The notes under the pieces were generated by a model that was not told the origin of the DNA, searched no databases, and worked only from the letters and a program-made list of their open reading frames with translations. Below are positions 34,344 through 43,610 of a DNA stretch of 64,000 bases, in pieces (the first letter of the stretch is position 1; every line of letters begins with the position of its first letter). The stretch is from Maribacter sp. (GTDB lineage Bacteria; Bacteroidota; Bacteroidia; Flavobacteriales; Flavobacteriaceae), in NCBI GenBank assembly GCA_011050675.1, contig DRFI01000023.1:394079-458078 (forward strand), written 5' to 3'. The position numbers and the translations under genes were made by a program.

Positions 34344-35303
34344 ATGAAACAAATAGTAATCATTGTTCTAATAACATTATGTTTTTATGGATGTAACAGT
34401 TCTGTAAAAGAGGATAAGAATCAATTCTTTTTACCTCCCCCTACAACGTACAATTACATTCAAATAGACAGTGTAAATCTATTTTATAGAGAAGCTGGTA
34501 ATCTATATAACCCAACCATAGTGTTGTTACACGGTTACCCCTCCTCTTCTCATTCTTACCGAAATCTAATACCAATATTGTCTACGCATTACCACGTTAT
34601 TGCGCCAGACAATGTAGGTTCTGGTTACAGCACCCATTTAGACCCAACCTCTACAAAGTATACTTTTGATTTATTGGCAAATTATACAGAGAAGCTTATC
34701 AACAAACTTCAAATCAAAAACTATGTTATGTACATGCAAGATTTTGGAGCACCGGTAGGTTACCGTATGATGATGAAAAATCCACAACGTATAAATGCTT
34801 TAATAATTCAAAATGCCAATGCGTATTTAGATGGATTAACACCTGCAAGGCAAGATTTCTTTAGAACTGCACAAACTGATAAATCACAAGAGAAACACGA
34901 TTTGCTATATAGTTTAACTGGTGAAGACGCTATAATTAATAAGCAGTACTTATTCGATTTAGATGCCACCAACTATAACACTCAAAGTCCTGATGCATGG
35001 ACCCATGATTTGGCTTTTCTAACCTCGGAAAAGGATAGGGAGATTCAAGTGCAACTTTTTCAAGATTATAATACCAATTTACTTCGATACCCTAAATGGC
35101 AACAAATGCTGAAAGAAAATCAGCCAAAAACACTTATTACTTGGGGTAAAAAAGACTTAAAATTCAATTATAAAGGTGCCGAAGCTTACTTAAGGGATTT
35201 GCCCAATGCCAAGTTATATTTGCTAGATGCTGGACATTTTGCCGCTGAAGAAAAAACTAGAGAAATTGGAAAACTTATTTTGCAGTTTCTTTGTAAAGAT
35301 TAA
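34344..35303 (+). CDS. Alpha/beta hydrolase lipoprotein, Asp-nucleophile type (copy 2)
   Basis: A paralogue of the gene just upstream. The lipobox is FYGC; oxyanion LLHGYPSSSHSYR; nucleophile elbow MYMQDFGAPVG with Asp133; acid WGKKDLKFN; base DAGHFAAEEK. The matching YPKWQQ segments near the C-terminus (YPKWQQYLRDNQPP versus YPKWQQMLKENQPK) show an old tandem duplication. The cap domains differ most, so the two probably have different substrates. Only 9 bp separates the genes, so they are one transcript. Confidence 0.88.
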   Translation: MKQIVIIVLITLCFYGCNSSVKEDKNQFFLPPPTTYNYIQIDSVNLFYREAGNLYNPTIVLLHGYPSSSHSYRNLIPILSTHYHVIAPDNVGSGYSTHLDPTSTKYTFDLLANYTEKLINKLQIKNYVMYMQDFGAPVGYRMMMKNPQRINALIIQNANAYLDGLTPARQDFFRTAQTDKSQEKHDLLYSLTGEDAIINKQYLFDLDATNYNTQSPDAWTHDLAFLTSEKDREIQVQLFQDYNTNLLRYPKWQQMLKENQPKTLITWGKKDLKFNYKGAEAYLRDLPNAKLYLLDAGHFAAEEKTREIGKLILQFLCKD

Positions 35304-35346
35304 TGCCTACAATTAGAAATAATATTATCATCTAAATAGAACTAAA

Positions 35347-35724
35347 ATGAAATCTGCAATTATTCATAAATTAATTGAGCGACCGTTTAATGATGTGTAT
35401 GAAATTATACTTAAGAATATCATCGCACATGGTTTTCTGGTGCTTCATGAGATTAATACTCAAAGTATAGTCGGTAAGCATGGGATAACTATAAAACCAC
35501 TTAAGCAAATACTATTCTTCCATCCAGATTATATTAAAAAAATTACGAATCAAGACATTTTAGCTATAAATGAAATTCCCATTAAAATAGTAATATCAGA
35601 AGAAAAAAATGGTGTCGTCAACGTAAGCTTCCCCAACCCAGAAACAAATTTGAGAGATTACAATCTAGATCTCGACATTGGTAATGAACTACTGAATAGA
35701 ACATTGAGTATTTTGGAAATATAA
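35347..35724 (+). CDS. DUF302 domain-containing protein
   Basis: The 125-residue sequence has the DUF302 layout: an N-terminal helix with FNDVYEIILKNIIAHGF, a strand with VLHEINTQ, a central ILFFHPDYIKKI segment at the position of the family's 'FCNP' block, and a strand pair with IKIVISEEKNGVVNVSF. No signal peptide. The family's function is unknown. It is 43 bp downstream of the second hydrolase and probably belongs to the same accessory unit. Confidence 0.7.
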   Translation: MKSAIIHKLIERPFNDVYEIILKNIIAHGFLVLHEINTQSIVGKHGITIKPLKQILFFHPDYIKKITNQDILAINEIPIKIVISEEKNGVVNVSFPNPETNLRDYNLDLDIGNELLNRTLSILEI

Positions 35725-35844
35725 ATTTTGCCCTATTACAGAATTACTTCAAATACAGTAGTTTTTTTGAGGCAGTTGAAGATGATGTATTATCTATAAA
35801 TATTAATACATATATCTATTAATCCTGTTGTTCGATTTAGTAAT

Positions 35845-36849
35845 TTATCGAAGTAAGCGTCCTGTAATATTACCTGCTATAATATTGTTTACTTCGTCTA
35901 CAGTAGCAAAATTTACATCCCCTTCATAAGTATGTTTTAATGCACACGCAGCACTTGCAAACTCCATTGCCTTGTAATCATCGTATTTCTGTAAACCATA
36001 AATTAATCCCGCTGCAAAAGCGTCACCGGTACCAATACGGTCTACCACATGAGTAATATCAATATCTTCAGTTTCTCTAAACTCATTGCTATTCCACATT
36101 CTAGCTCTTATTTTATGCCAAGAAGAATTCAATGAAGTTCTTATTTTATCGAACACCTTTTCAATGGTAGGAAACTCTTCAATAAGCTGCTTACTTGCCG
36201 CTATAAAATCGTCATTACTATAACCATATTCTGTACCTAGTACTTCATTAATTTCATTTACACCACCTATGAAAATTGTAGAATAATGTAATAGTTCTAT
36301 TAAAGCTTCTTTAGGATCTTGACCGTATTTCCATAAACCACTACGATATGTTGGGTCTGCAGAAACAGCAATCCCTTTTTGCCTTGCCAGCTTTAATCCG
36401 TCTTTAAGGACGTCAAAAGCTCCTTGAGATAATGCAGGTGTAATTCCTGTCCAATGCATCCATTCTCCATCTTCCAAAGCATTTTCCCAATTTACCTTAG
36501 TGGGTTCAATTTCAGAAAATGCTGAATGTGATCGGTTATATGAAATCATACTTGGTCTAATGACCGCACCTACTTCTAAAAAATATACTCCTAGTGGTCG
36601 TTTAGATTTAACAATACAAGAAGTATCTACACCAAACTTTCGTATGTAAGTCATAGCAGTATCTCCAATAAAATCATCAGATACAGAACTGATATGCTTT
36701 ACATTACCTCCAAAATTAGAAATCGAGATACCAACATTTAATTCTGTTCCGCCAAAATAAAACTCAACAATATTAGATTGAACAAACTTCTTGTTACCAC
36801 GAGGAGAAATACGCATTAATACTTCACCGAAGGTTATAATCTGACCCAT
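35845..36849 (-). CDS. kdgK: PfkB-family sugar kinase (2-keto-3-deoxygluconate kinase-like)
   Basis: A ribokinase-type fold with the N-terminal GGTELNVGISISNFGG, the sugar-site FGEVLMRISPRG start, and the C-terminal PfkB signature DRIGTGDAFAAGLIYGLQ, which contains the catalytic Asp. The mid segment ADPTYRSGLWKYG is characteristic of KDG kinases. Such kinases phosphorylate 2-keto-3-deoxygluconate from pectin, alginate or uronate breakdown. No KDPG aldolase or uronate gene is adjacent, so the assignment rests on sequence only. It is monocistronic, facing the DUF302 gene. Confidence 0.8.
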   Translation of the reverse strand: MGQIITFGEVLMRISPRGNKKFVQSNIVEFYFGGTELNVGISISNFGGNVKHISSVSDDFIGDTAMTYIRKFGVDTSCIVKSKRPLGVYFLEVGAVIRPSMISYNRSHSAFSEIEPTKVNWENALEDGEWMHWTGITPALSQGAFDVLKDGLKLARQKGIAVSADPTYRSGLWKYGQDPKEALIELLHYSTIFIGGVNEINEVLGTEYGYSNDDFIAASKQLIEEFPTIEKVFDKIRTSLNSSWHKIRARMWNSNEFRETEDIDITHVVDRIGTGDAFAAGLIYGLQKYDDYKAMEFASAACALKHTYEGDVNFATVDEVNNIIAGNITGRLLR

Positions 36850-37226
36850 ATTATAATTTTAAACCTAAAATAGCCAATGTGAAATAAAAAAACTATGGTT
36901 ATTAAAAATATATCAAAACAGAACTGAATTGAATAATTATGAAGATGATGGTTACTATACCATACTTACTTAATTATTTATTATAAAAATAAGTGTTCCT
37001 AAATGCAACCTTCTCATATTTTTTACGACTATAAATAACCGAACTAATTATTCGAAAGGACATTAAGTGAAAAAATTGAAAATCATATTACCATTTTTCG
37101 AATCGTATAGAAAATATTAATTAGAACATATACCTAGACATAATAACAGAGTTTAGAATTAATATTAAATCTAAACCGATGAATATCTTCGTATATTAAT
37201 TATTCATCATTCAACCTTCAATAAAC
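36850..37226. other. Gene-poor stretch between the sugar kinase and the S33 hydrolase
   Basis: The 377 bases are extremely AT-rich and hold no convincing reading frame. The only structure I can point to is the dyad ATGGT-N6-ACCAT at 36948-36963, a possible operator for the kinase gene or the hydrolase. No terminator hairpin with T-run is seen and neither of the flanking genes has a clear -7 element here. Confidence 0.5.
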
Positions 37227-38267
37227 ATGCAAATTAGACACCTCTTTTTTCTTACTATTTTTCTAGTTTCGAACGCATCTTATAATCAAGATAAAATATC
37301 TGAAGAAAAGTTTGTAAACATTGAAGGTATTGATCAATGGATAACTATTAAAGGAAATGATAATAGCAATCCGGTAATCCTACTAATTCATGGTGGTCCA
37401 GGAAGCACTATGAGCCAATACAAAGATGATATTTATGCTGATTGGTTGAAGGATTTTACTATAGTTCATTGGGACCAACGAGGTGCCGGAAAAACATTTG
37501 GAAAAAATCACCCTAAAGAAATAACTGAAGATTTTTATTTAAAAAACCCACTTTCCGTTGAAAAGATGACTAACGATGGTATTGCCGTCACGCAATATTT
37601 AATTAAGCATTTAAACAAAAATAAAGTTATTCTAATGGGTACTTCTTGGGGTTCTATTTTAGCAACACAAATGGCTCAAAAGAATCCTAACATATTTCAT
37701 GCTTATATAGGTCATGCGCAATTTGTAAATTTTGATAACAATATTAAAAACGCCTATTCCCAAGTTTATGAAATGGCAGAAGCCAAAGAGAACAAATCAA
37801 CATTAACGAAACTAGGAGAACTAGGAGCCCCTCCTTATAAAAGAGCAAAAAATTACGGACAATTATTACGTGTAATTAAACAATTTGAGAAAGAGAGCGC
37901 TACCCCAGCTCCTACTTCTTGGTGGGAAATAGCAGATTCCTATGAGAATAACGAAGATAGTAGAGATAGATATAATGGAGATGATTATTCTTTTTTGAAC
38001 CTTGTGGGTGATGAAACCATGGGTATTAAATCAATGGTAAGTAATATCAATTTCGATAAAACCGGACTCATTTTTCGTTTACCCGTTTTTATGATACAGG
38101 GTGAAAATGATATTTTGTGCTCTAAAGAATTGAACAAACCATATTTTGAAAAAATTAGGGCCCCAAGAAAAGAGTATGTAGTCGTTTCTAAAGCAGCCCA
38201 TGGTTTCAATGAAGCAATTATTAAAAAACAATATGAAATTGTTAAATCGCTTCAAGTTCAAAATTAA
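37227..38267 (+). CDS. Secreted alpha/beta hydrolase (prolyl aminopeptidase, S33-like)
   Basis: A signal peptide (MQIRHLFFLTIFLVSNASYNQD) implies export to the periplasm. The fold matches S33 aminopeptidase-type hydrolases: LLIHGGPGSTMSQY (oxyanion HGGPG motif), WDQRGAGKTFG, nucleophile Ser in LMGTSWGSILA, acid in QGENDILC and His in KAAHGFNE. The HGGPG and DQRGAGKS-like motifs favour proline iminopeptidase-type specificity, though other hydrolases share them. Length 346 is normal. Unlike the pair at 33-35 kb, this one uses a Ser nucleophile. It meets the next gene head-on, 26 bp apart. Confidence 0.85.
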   Translation: MQIRHLFFLTIFLVSNASYNQDKISEEKFVNIEGIDQWITIKGNDNSNPVILLIHGGPGSTMSQYKDDIYADWLKDFTIVHWDQRGAGKTFGKNHPKEITEDFYLKNPLSVEKMTNDGIAVTQYLIKHLNKNKVILMGTSWGSILATQMAQKNPNIFHAYIGHAQFVNFDNNIKNAYSQVYEMAEAKENKSTLTKLGELGAPPYKRAKNYGQLLRVIKQFEKESATPAPTSWWEIADSYENNEDSRDRYNGDDYSFLNLVGDETMGIKSMVSNINFDKTGLIFRLPVFMIQGENDILCSKELNKPYFEKIRAPRKEYVVVSKAAHGFNEAIIKKQYEIVKSLQVQN

Positions 38268-38293
38268 ATGGTTGGCTTAGTATAACCCAGAAC

Positions 38294-38824
38294 TTATTTC
38301 GCTCCTTTATCACCAATAAAATGATCGCTTTTTGCTTTAAAAAGAACATTAAATGTAGTTAAGCTTCCATATATACGTGTAATATACTGCTGTAAATCTA
38401 TTTTTTCTTGATCATCTAAATTCTTGCTAGAATTTATTTTTTGCTCCATAACACGTATGCGATCACGCACCATTACAATTTTATGAAAGAACGTATTAAT
38501 AGGAATTTCTTTATTGCTCATACCTGCTTCGCCAGGTTCTAAAATTAAGTTACCACCTTTCCATTTATCTGCAATGGCTACACGCTGGGTAGCATCGCTC
38601 CATTTCTGCAAAATAGCGACTAATGAGCTTTCTACATCAAAAAAACTAACGGTATCTACCTCATTATCAATCGCTTCAATTACTTCGTATTCAGAATCTA
38701 TTTCAATGGTCTCTAATCCTTTATCCATAAAGGTCACCCAATACATATTACTGGATACGTTAGTAATTACACCTTTACCAAATTCAGCATGCGTAATTCT
38801 TGATCCTATTCCCAATATTTTCAT
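38294..38824 (-). CDS. Conserved protein with a tudor/CarD-like N-terminal domain
   Basis: The first ~50 residues (GIGSRITHAEFGKGVITNVSS, then YWVTFMDKGLETIEI) have the look of the small barrel seen in CarD and in the C-terminal domain of UvrD, which binds RNA polymerase or DNA in those proteins. The rest (176 residues total) is helical, with a conserved-looking GNLILEPGEAGMSNKEIPINTFFHKIVMVRDRIRVMEQKI. No signal peptide. Proteins of this size are common in Flavobacteriia. Function unknown; transcription-related interaction is only a guess. Confidence 0.6.
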   Translation of the reverse strand: MKILGIGSRITHAEFGKGVITNVSSNMYWVTFMDKGLETIEIDSEYEVIEAIDNEVDTVSFFDVESSLVAILQKWSDATQRVAIADKWKGGNLILEPGEAGMSNKEIPINTFFHKIVMVRDRIRVMEQKINSSKNLDDQEKIDLQQYITRIYGSLTTFNVLFKAKSDHFIGDKGAK

Positions 38825-38980
38825 CTTATTTATCTTTTTAACGAGCTGCTAAATTAATAGCACTTTTCCTCATCCGCAAAAAGAATTTTGTTTTTAATGC
38901 CCAAGTTATCCTTAGTTCGCTTTTGCCATCTTAACTAGTTCTTGTACATTTAATGTTAACAATTTCAAGTAATCATCAAC

Positions 38981-40024
38981 ATGAAAAATTTATTGGCAGT
39001 TGTTTTATTTTGTCTAGCACTTATTTCTTGTGGAGAAAAGAAGAAAGAAATTGTTGAACAAGAACAAATACCAACAAAGTTGAGAGCTTTAATAATTGAC
39101 GGACAGAACAATCATTACGTTTGGCCCAAGACCACCATGATGATGAAAGATTATTTGGAAAGAACTGATCTTTTCACAGTTGATATTAAAAGAACGGATT
39201 CTGTTTGGTTAGGTATTAAATACAACCAAACAAGACCAGAAGCTTATAACTCATTTATAGAAAACTACGCTTTAACAGATAAAATATATCAAATTTCTGA
39301 CACTCCTATTAAAACTTCAGATTTTACACTTGATTTCAATAACTACGATGTCATTATTTCTAATCTTGGAGCAGAATCTCCCCTTTGGCCAGAAAAAACA
39401 AGAAAAGACTTTGAAACTTACATGCAAAACGGAGGGGGCTTGGTTGTTATTCATGCTGCTAACAATGCTTGGGGAGAATGGGAAGAATTCAATAAAATGA
39501 TAGGTTTGGGTGCTTGGGGAAATCGCGATGAGAGTTCTGGACCTTACGTATATTACAATGATGAAGGTGAATTAATAAAGGACCCTATTGAAGGTGTTTG
39601 TGGATCTCACGGTCCTGAATATGAATTTCAATTAACGACAAGAGCACCAGAACATCCTATAATGAAAGGTATACCTGAAAAATGGCTTCATACTCCAGAT
39701 GAATTATATGAGCGTATGAGAGGTCCTTTTGAAAATGCCACTATTTTAGCCACAGCTTTTGCAGATGTTAAGAAAAATGCACCACCTTGGGATCAAAATG
39801 TTACCGGCTTAGGACAAAATGTTCCACAACTTATGGCTATCAATTACGGTAAGGGTCGCGTGTTTCATTCAACCTTAGGTCATTTTGACTATTCCATGGA
39901 ATGTGTAGGGTTTATTACTACACTTCAAAGAGGTGCAGAATGGGCTGCTTCAGGTAAGGTAACACAAGAAATTCCTGAAGATTTCCCTTCGCCAGAAGTT
40001 TCAAGTTCAAGATTTTGGAAATAG
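38981..40024 (+). CDS. ThuA-like domain lipoprotein
   Basis: Lipobox LISC follows a standard signal peptide. The body is a ThuA-like class I glutamine amidotransferase-like fold: LRALIIDGQNNHYVWPKTTMMMKDYLE at the start, VIISNLGAESPLWPEKTRKDFETYMQNGGGLVVIHAANN, a central ISTRAPEHPIMKG-like block (TTRAPEHPIMKGIPEKW), ELYERMRG and YGKGRVFHSTLGHFDYS. ThuA proteins are associated with trehalose or other sugar utilisation, but their reaction is unsettled. It stands alone here, with no sugar dehydrogenase beside it. It converges with the NTF2-like gene, 10 bp apart. Confidence 0.88.
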   Translation: MKNLLAVVLFCLALISCGEKKKEIVEQEQIPTKLRALIIDGQNNHYVWPKTTMMMKDYLERTDLFTVDIKRTDSVWLGIKYNQTRPEAYNSFIENYALTDKIYQISDTPIKTSDFTLDFNNYDVIISNLGAESPLWPEKTRKDFETYMQNGGGLVVIHAANNAWGEWEEFNKMIGLGAWGNRDESSGPYVYYNDEGELIKDPIEGVCGSHGPEYEFQLTTRAPEHPIMKGIPEKWLHTPDELYERMRGPFENATILATAFADVKKNAPPWDQNVTGLGQNVPQLMAINYGKGRVFHSTLGHFDYSMECVGFITTLQRGAEWAASGKVTQEIPEDFPSPEVSSSRFWK

Positions 40025-40034
40025 AATGTTATAT

Positions 40035-40490
40035 TTATTCTGAAACATGATTGCAATCTTCTTTTCTTCTTGAATCAATTAAGTAAATAATTTCCCAGGT
40101 ATCTTCTTCTTTAAACAGTTGAAAAGAATTAACCCCACAATGACTAAATTCACCATTATACCAAAATTCATACGGTGCCCAAACGTGTGCCATACCACCA
40201 TCTATTAGTATTTTATAATCTAATATTTTTTCTTGAAAACTTATGGAATCCGGTGTGGTAATCATGAAGTTTATTAAATCATTAAAATTGTTATTACGTA
40301 CGGTCATTTTGCCTAGCGTATTTAAACCTACGGTCTGCATTAAAATATCAGGGCTTACAACACGCTTTATCGCGAATTCATTTTTATCATGAAAAGCGTA
40401 AAAAAAAGTCTCTACTTTTACTTCTTCTTCAATTTGTGCGCTAACCAAAGTGACGCTTAATAGTGTCATTAGAAAACAGAAATTTTTCAT
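40035..40490 (-). CDS. Secreted NTF2-like protein
   Basis: A signal peptide (MKNFCFLMTLLSVTLVSAQ) precedes a ~130-residue domain of the SnoaL/NTF2-like type: helices VETFFYAFHDKNEFAIKRVV, then strands ISFQEKILDYKILIDGGMAHVWAPYEFWYNGEFSHCGVNSFQLFKEEDTWEIIYL. Many Bacteroidota proteins of this layout are secreted and of unknown function. The ATG at 40490 is preferred over the one four codons upstream because it gives the standard signal peptide start. Confidence 0.78.
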   Translation of the reverse strand: MKNFCFLMTLLSVTLVSAQIEEEVKVETFFYAFHDKNEFAIKRVVSPDILMQTVGLNTLGKMTVRNNNFNDLINFMITTPDSISFQEKILDYKILIDGGMAHVWAPYEFWYNGEFSHCGVNSFQLFKEEDTWEIIYLIDSRRKEDCNHVSE

Positions 40491-40626
40491 GTAATATCTC
40501 ATGTTAAGTTAATCCTGTAAAAATAGATAAATTCTAAATTATTCACTTTTAAATGGATTCTATTCTATGAGGGTTAAATCTCATTAAAACTCCTTACTTT
40601 TATGGCACTTAATCAAAAAACAGACT

Positions 40627-41445
40627 ATGTCAGTAGCAAAGAAAGAATATAAAAGAGTCACGGTTAAATCACTAGTGGATATGAAGAAGAATGGAGAAAA
40701 AATCTCTATGCTTACTGCATACGACTATTCTATGGCTAAAATTGTTGATGCCGCAAAGGTTGATGTTATTTTGGTTGGCGATTCTGCTAGTAATGTTATG
40801 GCAGGTCATGAAACTACTTTGCCTATTACATTAGACCAAATGATTTATCATGCTTCTTCTGTAATTAGAGCTATTGACAGAGCTTTAGTGGTTGTTGACT
40901 TACCATTTGGTAGCTACCAGAGTGACCCTAAGGAAGCTTTACGTTCTGCTATTAGAATTATGAAAGAAAGTGGCGCACATGCTGTAAAGTTAGAGGGTGG
41001 AGCAGAAATTAAGGAATCTGTCAAAAGAATTTTAGCTGCTGGTATTCCGGTTATGGGTCACTTAGGTTTAACCCCGCAATCCATATATAAATTTGGCACA
41101 TATACTGTTCGTGCAAAAGAAGAAGAGGAAGCAGAAAAATTAATGGAAGACGCCAAATTACTTGAAAAACTTGGCTGTTTTGGAATCGTTGTTGAGAAAA
41201 TTCCTGCTGAGCTTACAAAAAAAGTTTCTGAAAGTTTGACCATACCTACCATTGGTATTGGAGGTGGAAAATATGCAGACGGACAGGTTTTAGTTGTTCA
41301 TGATCTATTAGGAATGACACATGAATTCAACCCACGTTTTTTACGCAGATACATGAATTTATACGAAGAAATGGGTAATGCTATTTCTAATTACGTGAGC
41401 GATGTAAAAAGCCAAGATTTCCCCAATGATGAGGAGCAATATTAA
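40627..41445 (+). CDS. panB: 3-methyl-2-oxobutanoate hydroxymethyltransferase
   Basis: First committed step of pantothenate synthesis: adds a hydroxymethyl group from 5,10-methylene-THF to 2-oxoisovalerate. Family blocks are [40 protein letters not shown] with the Mg-binding Asp, [20 protein letters not shown], and [27 protein letters not shown] with the catalytic Glu. 272 residues is standard. The next gene, a pseudouridine synthase, starts 18 bp after the stop and is likely co-transcribed. Confidence 0.97.
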   Translation: MSVAKKEYKRVTVKSLVDMKKNGEKISMLTAYDYSMAKIVDAAKVDVILVGDSASNVMAGHETTLPITLDQMIYHASSVIRAIDRALVVVDLPFGSYQSDPKEALRSAIRIMKESGAHAVKLEGGAEIKESVKRILAAGIPVMGHLGLTPQSIYKFGTYTVRAKEEEEAEKLMEDAKLLEKLGCFGIVVEKIPAELTKKVSESLTIPTIGIGGGKYADGQVLVVHDLLGMTHEFNPRFLRRYMNLYEEMGNAISNYVSDVKSQDFPNDEEQY

Positions 41446-41463
41446 TTAATATTACCCTACTCT

Positions 41464-42162
41464 TTGTCTAAAAAAGTACACTCTACATTAGAAAATCTTC
41501 AAGTTTTATTTGAAGACAACCATCTTATTGTAATAAATAAGCGTCCTGGTGATATCGTTCAAGGCGATAAAACCGGAGACGAGCCACTTAGCGATACGGT
41601 TAAAGCTTTTATAAAAAAGAAATATAATAAGCCGGGCAACGTTTATTTAGGTGTAGTACACCGTTTAGATCGCCCAACTTCAGGCATCGTGGTATTTGCA
41701 AAAACCTCTAAAGCACTGCCAAGATTAAATAAGATGTTCGCTGAAAAAGATGCTAAAAAAACCTACTGGGCAATTGTAAAAAATAGTCCAGAAGAACCAG
41801 AAAAAAGATTAGTTCATTGGATGAAGCGGAATACAAAACAAAACAAATCTTACGCACACATAAAAGAGGTTACAGAAAGTAAGAAAGCAATTTTAACTTA
41901 TAGAACGTTGAAAAAGCTTGACCGTTATTTTCTATTGGAAGTTGACCTTGAAACTGGACGACATCATCAAATACGATCACAACTAACTGCTATTGGTTGC
42001 CCAATAAAAGGTGATTTAAAATACGGATTCAATAGAAGTAACGAGGATGGTAGCATTCACTTACACGCAAGAAAACTAAGGTTGATGCATCCTGTAAAAA
42101 AAGAGCCTTTAGAAATTATTGCACCACCACCAAATGACCCTATTTGGAATGCATGCATTTAA
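41464..42162 (+). CDS. RluA-family 23S rRNA/tRNA pseudouridine synthase
   Basis: Isomerises uridine in RNA. The catalytic Asp lies in VVHRLDRPTSGIVVFAKT; other blocks are FEDNHLIVINKRPGDIVQGD and DLETGRHHQIRSQLTAIGCPIKGDLKYG. At 232 residues it has no S4 domain, so it is of the short RluA type; the target site cannot be read. Translation probably starts at TTG 41464, because no ATG precedes the conserved N-terminal block. It follows panB in what is likely one operon. Confidence 0.9.
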   Translation: MSKKVHSTLENLQVLFEDNHLIVINKRPGDIVQGDKTGDEPLSDTVKAFIKKKYNKPGNVYLGVVHRLDRPTSGIVVFAKTSKALPRLNKMFAEKDAKKTYWAIVKNSPEEPEKRLVHWMKRNTKQNKSYAHIKEVTESKKAILTYRTLKKLDRYFLLEVDLETGRHHQIRSQLTAIGCPIKGDLKYGFNRSNEDGSIHLHARKLRLMHPVKKEPLEIIAPPPNDPIWNACI

Positions 42163-42193
42163 TTTCCTTACTTTTAACAGAAACACTATCACC

Positions 42194-42724
42194 ATGTTAA
42201 AGAAAATTTGCATCCTAGGTTTGTTCATAGTAATTACATCGTGCAGTAGCTATAATTCTATTGACACCTTTTACAATGCACACAAAAACGACAACCAAGT
42301 TACTGCTGTTCGTGTACCACAATTTATGCTAACCATGATCAGTGAAGTTTCTCCTGAAATGAAAGCTATGGTTGGGAATACTAAAGATTTAAGATACATG
42401 CAGTTTCCAAGTACAACAGATAGTAAAACACAATTTCTAAATCAGCAAATGAATGGTATCACAGGTAATTCATTTATTGAAGTTTTTAGAAAAAATGATG
42501 AACTAAAACGTAATGTGGTATCTGTAAGAGAAAAAAAGAACTTGGTAAAAGAAATATTAATTTATAATAATGATAACCGAACGGGTTCCTTTTTATATTT
42601 CAATGGAGATTTCGATCCTATAAAGGTTAGAGAAATGGCTAAAAATGAACAATTCACCAAATTTGGAGATAATATAATTAGTCAATTTGGCGCAAGCACC
42701 CCTGGTATTAATTCTCAAAATTAA
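42194..42724 (+). CDS. DUF4252 lipoprotein
   Basis: A lipobox (VITSC) and ~155-residue body with the DUF4252 pattern: SIDTFYNAHKNDNQVTAVRVPQFMLTM, then a MEAFR-like (FIEVFRKNDEL) and VREKKNLVKEILIYNNDNRTGSFLYFNGDFDPIKV. Many Bacteroidetes genomes carry such small lipoproteins; function unknown. The ATG at 42194 gives the normal signal peptide; an upstream ATG at 42119 lies inside the preceding gene. It could be co-transcribed with panB-rluA. Confidence 0.8.
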   Translation: MLKKICILGLFIVITSCSSYNSIDTFYNAHKNDNQVTAVRVPQFMLTMISEVSPEMKAMVGNTKDLRYMQFPSTTDSKTQFLNQQMNGITGNSFIEVFRKNDELKRNVVSVREKKNLVKEILIYNNDNRTGSFLYFNGDFDPIKVREMAKNEQFTKFGDNIISQFGASTPGINSQN

Positions 42725-42734
42725 TTGAACAGTT

Positions 42735-43595
42735 TTAAGTTTTCTTTTTTGAGCGAACACTTTCTATAACTACCGAACTTAAAATTAATACTCCTCCAAG
42801 AATTGTAGTTCCTTTAGGGATTTCAGATAAAAATATAGCACCTATTAAAATTCCATATACTGGTTGCACACTGCTTAATATACTTACCGTGGTAATATTA
42901 AAGTGCTTAAAGGTCATTAAAAACATAGTATGCCCAATTGCGGTAGTCAAAACAGCCAAAGCAACTAGTACTTGCCATTGCTCAATTATTACATCTGGCG
43001 AAACTGTAAACAAAAATGGAAATAATAAAATACCAACAATAGCTGTTTGGTATGTCATTAGCACAGATCCATTATACTTTTCTACCTTCTTTTTCAGTAC
43101 TATATTTCTTAATGCATAGGCAAAAGCAGAAAATACCCCGAAACAAATTGCGATGGTATAGGAATTTTCAAAATCTAAAGACGGACTAAGAAAGTACATA
43201 CCTGTTAATACTAGAAAAGCAAGAAGTAAATGCGCTAATTGAAACTTCGTCTTTAAAAGAATTGGCTCTAAAAATGCAGTAATTACTGGGTATGTAAATA
43301 TGGAAAGCATGCCTATAGCTACATTTGATAATTTTAAAGCGTAGAAATAGGTGACCCAATGTACTCCCATTAAAACACCACTAAATAAAATTACACCGGC
43401 ATCTTTTGCTTCTATTTTTAAACTAAACTTTTTATATCTACAGTATAGAAATAAAGCTAAAAATGCCAGTAACGCCCTTGTACCAATTGTTACTGGTACC
43501 GGCAGTTGCACATAGCGACCAAGAGCACCAGAAGTGGCTATAAACAACATAGCCAAGTTAATTTCTAATAAATGTTTTATATGGTTACTTTTCAT
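42735..43595 (-). CDS. EamA/DMT family transporter
   Basis: Ten hydrophobic helices in two similar halves of five (each an EamA unit), 286 residues. The first half reads NLAMLFIATSGALGRYVQLPVPV and the second includes IVGILLFPFLFTVSP and SSVQPVYGILIGAIFLSEIP, typical of RhaT/EamA exporters. The C-terminus is basic (RSKKKT), as expected for the cytoplasmic side. The substrate is unknown. It stands 15 bp upstream of the stop of the next gene on the same strand. Confidence 0.92.
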   Translation of the reverse strand: MKSNHIKHLLEINLAMLFIATSGALGRYVQLPVPVTIGTRALLAFLALFLYCRYKKFSLKIEAKDAGVILFSGVLMGVHWVTYFYALKLSNVAIGMLSIFTYPVITAFLEPILLKTKFQLAHLLLAFLVLTGMYFLSPSLDFENSYTIAICFGVFSAFAYALRNIVLKKKVEKYNGSVLMTYQTAIVGILLFPFLFTVSPDVIIEQWQVLVALAVLTTAIGHTMFLMTFKHFNITTVSILSSVQPVYGILIGAIFLSEIPKGTTILGGVLILSSVVIESVRSKKKT

Positions 43596-43610
43596 CTAAC
43601 AAAAGTTTCT

